64,000 bases of DNA from positions 310,001 through 374,000 of the forward strand of contig NZ_NQOG01000001.1 in NCBI RefSeq assembly GCF_002270485.1, in the 5' to 3' direction. The position numbers and the translations under genes are program-made. The notes below the pieces were generated by a model. It saw nothing but the letters and a program-made list of their open reading frames with translations, was not told where the DNA came from and searched no databases. Shown piece by piece: positions 26,311 to 34,178 of this stretch (positions are counted from its first letter, which is position 1; each line of letters starts with the position of its first letter). The stretch comes from Anaerostipes hominis (ex Lee et al. 2021) (lineage in GTDB: Bacteria > Bacillota > Clostridia > Lachnospirales > Lachnospiraceae).

Positions 26311-26358
26311 AAAAGGAAACGGTCCAAAAAGGGACACTTCACATAAGGAAGTGTCCCT
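26311..26358 (+). repeat. Hairpin repeat at the left edge of the mobile island
   Basis: AAAAGGAAACGGTCC is followed by a hairpin GGGACACTTC-ACATAAG-GAAGTGTCCC. The same order (AAAAGGAAACGGTTC, then CTTCACATAAAGAAG within a hairpin) occurs on the opposite strand at 31762-31808. It probably also terminates the CAT-like gene. From 26359 to 26439 only a possible promoter region is seen. Confidence 0.6.
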
Positions 26359-26439
26359 TCCGGCATTTATAAGTATTTGTAATGATGGTTGGGTATGATG
26401 AATTTGTAGTAAAATAAATATATTACGGAGGAAACTACA

Positions 26440-26505
26440 ATGAAATCATTGTTTGAACAATTCGGTGGTACATACCATAATGAAAGTGATTATTTAACAG
26501 AATAG
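26440..26505 (+). pseudogene. tnpV: tnpV 5' fragment
   Basis: ACGGAGGAAACTACA precedes ATG and 21 codons beginning MKSLFEQFGGTYHNE, then TAG. The N-terminus closely matches the transposon protein TnpV found on Clostridia/Tn4451-like elements (about 115-125 residues, pattern MKSLFEQLGGTYH). Similarity ends after about 19 residues. The matching C-terminal part lies at 30119-30243 on the same strand. The stretch 26506-26671 holds no recognisable gene. Confidence 0.65.
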
Positions 26506-26671
26506 AAGTTGATTTTTATATTAAGTATCTTGTCTAATGTATGAATTGTGTCAATAAGAAAGTTTGCAAACATTAACTTTTTCTGCCGTTTTGAGAGAAA
26601 GAATATGTTTAGGAATTCTGTGGGTTAATGTCACGAAAATGGCTCACTTCACTTTTATTGGGGAAATATCA

Positions 26672-28324
26672 TTATTTTTGAATAAGCACATTGTCAATTC
26701 CAAGGTTGCTCTTAGCTAATATCTTAGCTAAATTGCTCTGGAAACAGTTGGCATTATAATTATTTAATTTTACAATAATTAACTTGCTCAAATTCTCAGC
26801 CTCGAAAGTTTGGTATAATTTCTTTAGATGGTCAGTTCGTGTTTCATATCCCAAATATACAGCCAAATCATCAACTGCCGAATAGAAAGCATTCTCGTCA
26901 ATTATAGCCTGCTCAATTTTACTTAGCATTCGCTTAATGTTGGATACTATTTTACGAGTTTCATTTCCTTCAACAGGTATTTCAGAAATAACATCGTAGG
27001 CTGAATATTTTTCTATAATTAGATACTTAGCAATGGCAGAGTATAACCAAGCCGTATCTGTAGTGATTTCTGCAATGGGCGTTTGAGGTATATAAGTGTA
27101 CTCCACTCCATTAGCGGATAACTCATCCGCACCTATTCTTGCATTATCATTACTAAATCGAAGTAATGCAGATTTTTTGTTGGGGTCGAGTAAAGAACTC
27201 CTTCGTTTTTGATTTTATTAATGGCATCCTGAAAAGTTTTAACTTTTGCCTCCCGTGAATAATCTGTACTCATATCTATATCATAGTCAGAGCCATACAC
27301 ATCCTTCATAAATGGCTTTATGATTTCTTCTATCACGAAGCTATTATTTGTTCCTATAAAGTGCTGAGTAATATCTACAGACAATCTATCTTTAATCTCT
27401 TGTGCTGCTTTAATGGTAAAAGTAATAGCCGCAACAACCTTGTGAGTACGATTATCATTTAAACATGCAAAATTATAATGGTTATATATTGTTCTGCAAT
27501 CTGTATCAGAAAGTTTTTCGATTAACTTTACCATATGGTAATGCTTTGAATCTTGCAAATAATCAACAGGTGAAGTTTCTCCCAATAAGGTCAATAACCT
27601 ATCATGCATTACTTCATCTAAATCGTTTTCCAAATCTACTTTTGATAAGAAAATACTATACTCACTGCGTATCTTATCAAGAGTTTTTATATTTGCGTTA
27701 TATAGTGCTCGCTTTGCGGCTATAGAATTTTCTTGGATTTGCTCAGTAGGTAGCAATTCTTTTCCAATATACTTGTTACAGCGTGAAAAACCTAACACAC
27801 TGTATGTGCCTTTTCCTTTTACAGCTCTCAAATCATTATCTGTTCTAATTGCATTAAATATTTCAAGTTCATCTAATATAGATATATACATTTGAAAACC
27901 GATGCCATCGACAGGTAAGATATAAGTCCCATCTGATTCATAAAACGGGTGAACAATAGCAAGCACCTTGCTGAATAACATATATTCAGATGGTCCTTCA
28001 ACTAAAAGCACCTTGTTTGCAAAAATTGCTTCAGACAAGCAGCGATTTAACATTTTTCTTGCTTTTTCATAATTTTCTGGCACTTTATAAAAAGTGCTGA
28101 TACCGTTAATTTTTCTGTCACTATATATGCGTACTAAATTCACATTATCCATCTCATAAAGCACGAATGGCGAATGCGTTGTAACAAACACATACCGCAG
28201 TGCATATAAGAAATTAGTTTTGCCAACATCATTCAACCCAAAGAAAATATTCTTATTAGATAAAGTCAATTCAATATCTTCGAAGTTTCTAAAATTTTTT
28301 TATTTTTATACTTTCAAATTTCAT
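26672..28324 (-). pseudogene. OLD-family ATPase/TOPRIM nuclease gene, deleted and frameshifted
   Basis: The ATG at 28324 overlaps the abiEii stop (ATGA) and follows GGAGG. Three pieces join into one product: MKFESIKIK (to a run of seven A, where one extra base shifts frame), a 378-residue piece (27133-28269), and a C-terminal piece of 144 residues or more (26672-27106) reached by adding one base in an A6 run near 27178. The middle piece has Walker A GLNDVGKTN, then jumps at once to THSPFVLYEM (the H-loop end of the ATPase) and a TOPRIM-like VLLVEGPSE with IRTDNDLR. The central ATPase lobe, with signature and Walker B, is missing. OLD nucleases act in phage defence; this copy is unlikely to work. 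Confidence 0.7.
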
Positions 28325-29220
28325 AATGACCTCCATCCACTATTTACTGTCCATTCCTTTTGCCATTCATCTTCATTAAAAATCGCCTCAAACACAGGTT
28401 CAAGGAAATCTCGAAGTTCATCAATCACAACAGTAAACTCAAGCGTATCATCTTTAATATTCTTCAAAAAATATTTCCACCGTTTCTGCATATCCTCATC
28501 TTCGGCAAGTGAAAGAATCCGTTTGAAGCTATCCTTATCATAGGGTGTTCCACGGCACTGTAAGGTTTCAAAAATTGCCGTCTGCAATCTTGCTCCATCG
28601 AAGTCAAAAGTCCTTGCAAGATAATAGATATCGTAAAAGTCTTTCATTCTGCCCGTCAGTTCAAACCGTTGCAGGATTGCATCAAACTTTTCGGCAATGG
28701 TACTTTCAAGAGAATAGGTTTTAATAACGGGAGCTTCAAAGTCAGGAAGCTGTGTGTTGATTGCTCGTTCCTCGGCACAAGGCACAATGACATCACCCAC
28801 ACCGATATCCACATTAAAAGGTACACGAACATTTTTTATCTGCGCAATAATCTGTGCACTGATACCGTGATATTTTCTCTGCGGTGAAATTTCCTCAAAA
28901 CCTTTTGCGGTCATAGAAATATAATCATTACCCGTTGGCGTGTTGATTACCTTGTTAATCAGTTCCTTTACATCTTCAATCGAATTGGATGCTGCCCGAA
29001 GAAGAAAGTCCACATCAATCGTAGCTCGGCTCTCAAAATTGGTAAGCGTGTAAATAAACAGACCGCCCTTGAGAATAAGATTATCTTCATATCCCGATTT
29101 TGAAAGTTTACGCAGAAATTCTTCCTGCACAAAAAGTTGCAAGCACTGTTGATAACTGATGCCGGAAGCCTTTGCTTTATTTCTAAGTTTCGCAAGAACA
29201 GAAGCCGCTATATCTGCCAT
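28321..29220 (-). CDS. abiEii: AbiEii-type nucleotidyltransferase toxin
   Basis: Start chosen at 29220, which overlaps the abiEi stop as TAATG and has GGAG 10 bases upstream. The 299-residue protein is a DNA polymerase beta-like nucleotidyltransferase of the AbiEii/AbiGii family: LILKGGLFIYTL (Gly-Gly motif), ATIDVDFLLRA (Asp-x-Asp metal site), VDIGVGDVI, and the C-terminal lysine/Asp motif ESTIAEKFDAILQR with RMKDFYDIYYLA. In AbiE systems this toxin halts growth of infected cells and is counteracted by AbiEi. All four known motifs appear intact. It is translationally coupled to the genes on both sides. Confidence 0.88.
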   Translation of the reverse strand: MADIAASVLAKLRNKAKASGISYQQCLQLFVQEEFLRKLSKSGYEDNLILKGGLFIYTLTNFESRATIDVDFLLRAASNSIEDVKELINKVINTPTGNDYISMTAKGFEEISPQRKYHGISAQIIAQIKNVRVPFNVDIGVGDVIVPCAEERAINTQLPDFEAPVIKTYSLESTIAEKFDAILQRFELTGRMKDFYDIYYLARTFDFDGARLQTAIFETLQCRGTPYDKDSFKRILSLAEDEDMQKRWKYFLKNIKDDTLEFTVVIDELRDFLEPVFEAIFNEDEWQKEWTVNSGWRSL

Positions 29221-29828
29221 TACAACCACACTCCAATCAATTCTTTAACTCTCTTTTGCACCCGTAGCACTTTTGCATACTCCATAAGGTTGGGTATGTT
29301 TTTTTTCGGGTCTTTTACATAACCTTGTATTGCCTTATTAAAAATTTCCTTATCCATCTTGTTCATATTCCGCAGCACATCACAAATGGTACGGTCTCGG
29401 TCATAAATACGAATATCAATAAAATCAATTTTCCCCGTTGTTTCACCAAGCGTAACCAATGCAGGCTCAACACGATATGCCTTGATAAATGGATAATCGA
29501 TTTTAGTACGCAATTTTGAAACATTTTTATCAATTGCAAAATTCCACTCAGCAGGATTTCGGTCACTGTATCTGTAGTAGAAAAGAGCTGTTTCCATACA
29601 AAGGACTGCATCGGGAAACAGACGATTGATAATTACAATTTCGCTTTCTCCAGAGTCTTCAATCCAATGATAGTAGCCCCGTCTTACCCTTTCAATCAGC
29701 CCTTCATCTAAAAGCAATTTTATATCTGCGTAATATAGCTTTGAAGCTGTCAGTTCAGCGGTAGTCATAATATAATTGTACTGGCTAAACAGCTTTCTCA
29801 AAATTTCAATGTCATTTTTCTGAAGCAT
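29220..29828 (-). CDS. abiEi: AbiEi-type antitoxin and repressor
   Basis: Start chosen at 29828, preceded by AGAGGTGG. The 202-residue protein has an N-terminal winged helix (about 5-60: ILRKLFSQYNYIMTTAELTAS ... LIERVRRGYYHW) and a C-terminal antitoxin domain (MNKMDKEIFNKAIQGYVKDP), as in AbiEi. It is known in this family to bind inverted repeats in its own promoter and to neutralise AbiEii. First gene of a three-gene operon. Confidence 0.85.
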   Translation of the reverse strand: MLQKNDIEILRKLFSQYNYIMTTAELTASKLYYADIKLLLDEGLIERVRRGYYHWIEDSGESEIVIINRLFPDAVLCMETALFYYRYSDRNPAEWNFAIDKNVSKLRTKIDYPFIKAYRVEPALVTLGETTGKIDFIDIRIYDRDRTICDVLRNMNKMDKEIFNKAIQGYVKDPKKNIPNLMEYAKVLRVQKRVKELIGVWL

Positions 29829-29884
29829 TCTTCCACCTCTACTTAACTGACCCAATTTTCATCATCGATAGGGTACTTTACTAT

Positions 29885-29913
29885 ATTATATCCACTTTTT
29901 TGCCCAAAGTCAA
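29885..29913 (-). promoter_or_regulatory. Promoter of the abiE operon
   Basis: TTGACT (29908-29913) and TATAAT (29885-29890), spacer 17, 57 bases before abiEi. From 29914 to 30088 no gene is seen. Confidence 0.75.
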
Positions 29914-30088
29914 CAATAGCAAACTGAACACTTTTGATTTCTTGGAGTGGGTAGTTAAATAGAAGATACTGAGTATACTTGACCATATAAAGCAAATTAA
30001 ATGTATACAATGGTTGCCAAGCTGTTAAAGATAGCTACGATAGATTGTGTCTTACCAAGCACTGAATTTGATTATCCAAATTCGCTTG

Positions 30089-30108
30089 TTAGGGGTAAAA
30101 GCCCCTAA
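30089..30108. terminator. Small hairpin within the mobile relic
   Basis: TTAGGGG and CCCCTAA pair around six bases (TAAAAG). It directly precedes the tnpV 3' fragment. The stem is strong but no T-run follows, so terminator function is uncertain. Confidence 0.4.
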
Positions 30109-30118
30109 GACCCCATAA

Positions 30119-30243
30119 TTTTTTGAAATGCTCACAGAGCAGATGAAACAGGCACAGGGTATCACAGAGCAGTTAAAGGCAGAATGAATAACATACGGGC
30201 GTGTGCAAGTGAGATTGTGGAGAGGAAAATCATCTTCGCATAA
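30119..30243 (+). pseudogene. tnpV: tnpV 3' fragment
   Basis: The frame reads FFEMLTEQMKQAQGITEQLK-AE then TGA; one base on, the frame MNNIRACASEIVERKIIFA ends at TAA. Both pieces match the C-terminal third of TnpV (EQMKQAQGITEQLKAEN ... MNNIRACAREIV). About eight residues between them are lost. Together with 26440-26505 it shows that a tnpV gene was split, with the defence genes now between its halves. Confidence 0.65.
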
Positions 30244-30319
30244 GCAAACAAGGCGGCAGAGGGTAAAAGCTCTGTCGCTCTTTTCTTTCGGGGGAGTTAA
30301 AAATATTTCACTTTTCCTA

Positions 30320-30348
30320 TTGACATTCATAAACACAAGTGATATATT
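30320..30348 (+). promoter_or_regulatory. Promoter of the membrane protein/XRE pair
   Basis: TTGACA (30320-30325) and TATATT (30343-30348), spacer 17. AAGTGATATAT and AAGTGCGAAATATAT around and after the -10 form direct repeats that could bind the XRE protein encoded by the second gene. Confidence 0.75.
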
Positions 30349-30393
30349 TATAACATCGCAAGTGCGAAATATATAACATAGGAGAAACACAAT

Positions 30394-30810
30394 ATGAATA
30401 AAAAAGTATCCTTAAAAGAAATTGTCGGAACTAAAATTGTCTATGCTATCATCCTCACATCCTACTATTGGATGTGGGCAAGAACTGATTGGAAAGGCTG
30501 GTATGAAACAGCACAATATGTACTTGGTGTCTTTCTCTTCTCCTTCTTTGTTGTACAAATGATTCGAATTTCCAAGTATAAAAAAGAAGGCATCGACGAA
30601 ATGGCGGAACATAACTTGAAACGATGTGACTCAATTTGTTTAAAACTTTTTGTCGGTGTAATGGTTGTAGTCGCTTTTGGTGCTGCCATTCTCGGTCATA
30701 CGAATGCCGTCAGTACAGGATTTATTGGATGGACGATTGTTTTGTCGATTTTGATTTTATCTATTATTCGAACAGTGATGTTTGTAGTTATGGATAGTAA
30801 GGGGGTATAA
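30394..30810 (+). CDS. Four-helix membrane protein of unknown function
   Basis: A 138-residue protein with four predicted membrane segments (about 12-30, 40-58, 82-102, 108-130) joined by short basic loops. I do not recognise the family with certainty; small membrane proteins of this type are commonly paired with a short XRE regulator in Firmicutes, often on mobile DNA. AGGAGAAAC precedes the ATG. The regulator gene starts one base after its stop. Confidence 0.65.
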   Translation: MNKKVSLKEIVGTKIVYAIILTSYYWMWARTDWKGWYETAQYVLGVFLFSFFVVQMIRISKYKKEGIDEMAEHNLKRCDSICLKLFVGVMVVVAFGAAILGHTNAVSTGFIGWTIVLSILILSIIRTVMFVVMDSKGV

Positions 30811-30811
30811 T

Positions 30812-31021
30812 ATGGCTCTCATTACCAAAATCAAAGAATATCGGGAGCAGGCAGGATATAAGCAAAGTGAACTTGCCGAACTTGTTGGTGCGAGAAGAGA
30901 AACCATTGTTCACCTTGAAAACGGCAAGTATAATCCTTCCTTAAAGTTAGCTATGGATATAGCGAAAATATTCCATGTGACTGTAGAAGAATTGTTTGAA
31001 TTTGTAGATGACAAAAAGTAA
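30812..31021 (+). CDS. XRE-family helix-turn-helix regulator
   Basis: A 69-residue protein consisting of a single HTH_3 domain: the turn-helix part QSELAELVGARRETIVHLENGKYNPSLKLAMDIAKIF is typical of Cro/YvaO-type repressors. It has no effector domain. It is co-transcribed with the membrane protein gene and probably represses their shared promoter (inference). Confidence 0.88.
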   Translation: MALITKIKEYREQAGYKQSELAELVGARRETIVHLENGKYNPSLKLAMDIAKIFHVTVEELFEFVDDKK

Positions 31022-31038
31022 AAAGGGTGTTTTGCAAA

Positions 31039-31240
31039 ATGGCAGCAAATAGAACTATACCAAAGGAATGGATACGCTGTCCTATCTGTTGGAGCAAAAC
31101 AAGGGTACAGATACAGGAAAATACAAAACTGAAAAATTTTTCCCTGCCACGCTACGAAATGCAAGCAGGAAAGTTTGATTGAAGCAATAAAATTACATAT
31201 AGCAATTATCAGAGAACCAGATACAAAGGCGATGGACTGA
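31039..31240 (+). pseudogene. Frameshifted cysteine-rich KTR protein gene
   Basis: From ATG at 31039 the frame gives WIRCPICWSKTRVQIQENTK and LKNFSL, then reads into a stop at 31180-31182. The neighbouring frame continues with CHATKCKQESLIEAIKLH and IAIIREPDTKAMD before TGA at 31238. The two halves together match the small cysteine-rich KTR proteins of Tn916-like and related elements, with CPxC and CxxxxC zinc-knuckle pairs. One frameshift near 31145 breaks the gene; the Gly of CPICG is Trp here. Confidence 0.6.
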
Positions 31241-31276
31241 TAATATTATTTGAACTACACCAGAACGGAGGATTTT

Positions 31277-31744
31277 ATGGCAATGTGGAATCCGTGGCGT
31301 GGCTGCCACAAACACAGCGAGGGCTGTAAATACTGTTATATCCATAAAGGCGATTACAAGCGGAGGATTGACACAAACAATATTGTAAAGACAGATAACT
31401 TTTACGCCCCTATTGCTAAAAACAAATCGGGAGCATACAAGATAAAATCGGGACAGATGGTGTATCTCTGCTTTTCTACTGATTTTCTGATTGAGGACGC
31501 TGACGGTTGGCGTGGAGAGTGTTGGAATATGATACGAGAGCGTTCCGACCTGCATTTTATCTTTCTGACAAAACGGATTGAGCGTTTTATGGATTGTGTT
31601 CCAAGCGATTGGAATGACGGATACGAAAATGTTACCGTTGGGTGTACGGTTGAAAATCAAGATAGGGCTGATTACAGACTTTCGCCCTTCATTATCATAG
31701 AAGAATCTTATTTACAGACTTTTTTTCATAGTCTCATACCGTAA
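31277..31744 (+). pseudogene. DUF5131 (phage Gp37-like) gene, C-terminally truncated
   Basis: ATG at 31277 follows ACGGAGG. The first 135 residues match the DUF5131 family: MWNPWRGCHKHSEGCKYCY (radical-SAM-like Cys pattern), FSTDFLIEDADGWRGECW, FLTKRIERF and NVTVGCTVENQDRADYRL. Similarity ends at residue about 137, where complete members run to roughly 220-270 residues; the last 18 residues are unrelated. The break near 31685 probably marks the right edge of the mobile segment. Confidence 0.65.
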
Positions 31745-31761
31745 TTTGTAAGAGCCGCCCT

Positions 31762-31808
31762 CGTCCCCTCCACTTCTTTATGTGAAGGGGACGAACCGTT
31801 TCCTTTTG
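31762..31808 (-). repeat. Hairpin repeat at the right edge of the mobile island
   Basis: On the minus strand AAAAGGAAACGGTTC is followed by CGTCCCCTTCAC-N8-GTGGAGGGGACG. It is an inverted relative of 26311-26358 and also serves as terminator for convergent degV. Confidence 0.6.
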
Positions 31809-31822
31809 CATTCCACTATTAA

Positions 31823-32659
31823 CTAATATGCAACAACTACACCGCCGTCACATGCATACAGGCTGCTGACTCCCTTAGTGTCGACTATGACGATCTCTTT
31901 GACTTCCAGCTTGTCTTCGAGCAGTTTCTTAAGATACACTGCTCTTTCATAGCAGTTGCAGTGTGCAATGGCCAAAATCCGATCCGTCAGGTCCTGTCCT
32001 TCTTTCACAATGCATTCCACCATTTTGGCCAATGCCTTCTTTGGTCCCCTGGCCTGTGCCAGCTTCTGTATAATACCTTCTTTGGTCCCTTCCATAACCG
32101 GCTTTATATTCAGAGCTGTGGCAAGGACTGCATTCACCTTTGACAGCCTTCCGTTTCTCTGAAGCACATCCAATGTCTCCAGAACAAAAAAAGTTCTCTG
32201 CCCTTTGATGTAATCCTCTACCTTTTCTACCACCTGTTCAAAAGGCATGCCTTCGGAAGCATATTCATAAATCTTTCTTGCTATGAGAAGCTGCGTACTG
32301 GATGCTCCTCTGGAATTAAATACATGAATATTTTTTTCTCCGCGCTCCTCCTCATACAATTTTTTCCCAAGTTCGGCACTGTTATAGGATCCGCTCAGCT
32401 CTGCAGATAAAGTCACCGCATAAATATCATCTGCCTTTTTATATGCCTCCATATAAGCTTCCGGCGCCGGACAGGCTGACTTGCAGGCTCCTTTGCTGTT
32501 TGCCACTTTTTCCAGAAAAGAATGCTGGTCAAACGTATCGTCATCGATGATCTCTTCATCTCCGATCAGCAATGTCAGAGGTATCCATGTATAGCATCCT
32601 TTCTCAAAATCTTTTTTTGTCAAATCCGTGCAGCTGTCACAGACAATATTAAAACTCAT
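31823..32659 (-). CDS. DegV-family fatty acid-binding protein
   Basis: Start chosen at 32659, where AAAAGGAGACGCC precedes ATG; the longer frame lacks a ribosome site. The 278-residue product has the DegV opening NIVCDSCTDLTKKDFE, the lipid-site region VTLSAELSGSYNSAE, FNSRGASSTQLLIA, ETLDVLQRNGRLSKV and the C-terminal ACDGGVVVAY. DegV/FakB proteins hold a fatty acid for phosphorylation by the FakA kinase before it enters phospholipid synthesis. No FakA gene is in the window. Clostridia usually encode several such proteins with different chain preferences, which cannot be read here. Confidence 0.9.
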   Translation of the reverse strand: MSFNIVCDSCTDLTKKDFEKGCYTWIPLTLLIGDEEIIDDDTFDQHSFLEKVANSKGACKSACPAPEAYMEAYKKADDIYAVTLSAELSGSYNSAELGKKLYEEERGEKNIHVFNSRGASSTQLLIARKIYEYASEGMPFEQVVEKVEDYIKGQRTFFVLETLDVLQRNGRLSKVNAVLATALNIKPVMEGTKEGIIQKLAQARGPKKALAKMVECIVKEGQDLTDRILAIAHCNCYERAVYLKKLLEDKLEVKEIVIVDTKGVSSLYACDGGVVVAY

Positions 32660-32739
32660 ATGGCGTCTCCTTTTAAAACTTTCCGATATAGTATTCATTA
32701 CTACATATCATATCATATATTTCTATAAATGAAAACCCT

Positions 32740-33594
32740 TTAATCTTCGCCCAGATAATAGGCACAGATGCAGCCCGCAGCCAGTGCAGCTAATCCCGTC
32801 AGCCCTGAGAACAAATTAAAATGATCAAAATTTGCCTCATAAAGAATTGCAATTGGAGAACCAAGAATCAGTCCGCCGATTCCCGCAAAAGTAATGACTT
32901 CAAAATGTTCAAACAAATATTCTATGATCTTGGCGATGATCACCACTCCTGCTATGATCCCGACAGCCATAGGTGTCAGAAGCAGGATACCGTGAGTGAG
33001 GCCGGACAGATTCAGAGTCGCCAGATTGATCATAAACTGTGTGATCTCACGGAGAATCGGCTGATAAAATCCCAGAATCAAAAGTATCATCGAACCGCTG
33101 ACTCCCGGTACGACCATCGTAGCCGCCGCAATAATCCCGATCAAAAACATTTTCCCCATCATCAGAGGATCGGCAGTCAGGATCACTTCCGATGCCGTGC
33201 TGCTCCCTAAAAGTGGCAGGAGTACAACCAGTGCAAACATAAAAAGAAATGCAATCCCATGAGAAAGACCTTTTTTCTCTCCTTCCATTCTCTTAAAAAT
33301 GGCAGGCAGTCCTCCGATGATCAGACCGATAAACAGGAAGTTTATCTGAATCGGATAATACTCAAACAGCCATTTAATGACAAAGGAAAGTCCTATAAGT
33401 CCGATCACTGCTCCAATGCCTACAGGGACCAGTATTTTAAGGCTCTGTTTAAACTCTTTGCGTATATGTGTGAGTGCATAGATGATCTTATCGTAAACTC
33501 CCATAGAAACCGCCAGGGTCCCTCCGCTTACCCCGGGAATGATATTGGCAACCCCGATCAGTATCCCCCGACAAATCTCTTTTAATAATTTCAT
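32740..33594 (-). CDS. DUF368 membrane protein, likely undecaprenyl-phosphate translocase
   Basis: A 284-residue protein with about eight membrane segments. The DUF368 signature is complete: RGILIGVANIIPGVSGGT near the N-terminus and a second copy of the motif, MVVPGVSGSMILLILGFY, near residue 165. DUF368 proteins (PopT) were recently shown to flip undecaprenyl phosphate back across the membrane, recycling the carrier for wall and teichoic acid synthesis. That role fits the many polymer genes from 35.6 kb onward. The gene is followed upstream by a DUF5721 gene 13 bases away on the same strand. Confidence 0.88.
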   Translation of the reverse strand: MKLLKEICRGILIGVANIIPGVSGGTLAVSMGVYDKIIYALTHIRKEFKQSLKILVPVGIGAVIGLIGLSFVIKWLFEYYPIQINFLFIGLIIGGLPAIFKRMEGEKKGLSHGIAFLFMFALVVLLPLLGSSTASEVILTADPLMMGKMFLIGIIAAATMVVPGVSGSMILLILGFYQPILREITQFMINLATLNLSGLTHGILLLTPMAVGIIAGVVIIAKIIEYLFEHFEVITFAGIGGLILGSPIAILYEANFDHFNLFSGLTGLAALAAGCICAYYLGED

Positions 33595-33607
33595 AGGCTC
33601 GCTCCTC

Positions 33608-34084
33608 CTATCTGCCTTTCAAAAATATTGTTATCTCTTCATCCCAGGCTGTCTCCAGGGTTTTATCCGGAACAAATGTGTTTCTTGACACTCCTGTCGT
33701 GCACTTTAAATGTTCTCTGTCGAAATAAATATTTAAAAATAATCCTCCGATCTCCTGCGGCCTATCAGATATATTATATTTCAAAAGAAAGGCTTCCATT
33801 CGTTTCGGTGCCAGCATAAGCACAAACTGAAAAGACAGAGGGGTCTTTTTCCCCTTTATAAGGGCAAATATTCTCTGCTTCTCCATTTTCCAGGGTATAT
33901 ACGGATACTCTTTCAGTATTTCCCATTCGTCTGTATCATAAAAATCTTTCATCATTTTTCCGTCAAATTCATACACGGTCCCCATGGACAGCCGGCCTTC
34001 GCACAGCATAAACTGGTCACACACGTCCCCCGTCAGAAAGCCGGCCATAAAAGATTTTATGTGTTCTATCTCAATTGAAATCAT
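33608..34084 (-). CDS. DUF5721-like protein of unknown function
   Basis: Start chosen at 34084 (MISIEIEHIKSFM), with AGAGGG upstream. The 158-residue soluble protein contains no signal peptide or metal motif. The pattern IKSFMAGFLTGDVCDQFMLCEG, the YPYIPW segment and the end WDEEITIFLKGR resemble a Lachnospiraceae-specific family named DUF5721, from memory of similar proteins. It is 13 bases upstream of the DUF368 gene, so the two are likely co-expressed. Function unknown. Confidence 0.6.
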   Translation of the reverse strand: MISIEIEHIKSFMAGFLTGDVCDQFMLCEGRLSMGTVYEFDGKMMKDFYDTDEWEILKEYPYIPWKMEKQRIFALIKGKKTPLSFQFVLMLAPKRMEAFLLKYNISDRPQEIGGLFLNIYFDREHLKCTTGVSRNTFVPDKTLETAWDEEITIFLKGR

Positions 34085-34103
34085 ATGAACCCTCTTTTCT
34101 GTT

Positions 34104-34137
34104 ACGTTAAAAACGGACGGCTGCCTGCCGCCCGTTT
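34104..34137 (-). terminator. Terminator of htrA
   Basis: AAAACGGGCGGC and GCCGTCCGTTTT pair around AGGCA on the minus strand, followed by T-rich sequence. Confidence 0.8.
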
Positions 34138-34178
34138 TCATTGTAACTTGTATGCTTTGAGAATTCAACCGTTTCCGC

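Noticed and set aside
26440-26505. Intact small peptide gene of 21 codons
   Set aside because: It has a good ribosome site, but the sequence is the start of TnpV and the remainder of that gene is found elsewhere in the island.
28321-29828. Classical restriction-modification system
   Set aside because: The motifs are those of AbiEi winged helix and AbiEii nucleotidyltransferase; there is no methyltransferase or specificity subunit.
33717-33723. 0A box (TGTCGAA) as target of the Spo0A-like protein
   Set aside because: This and the copies near 47617 and 58770 lie inside coding sequence, far from promoters, and are expected by chance.
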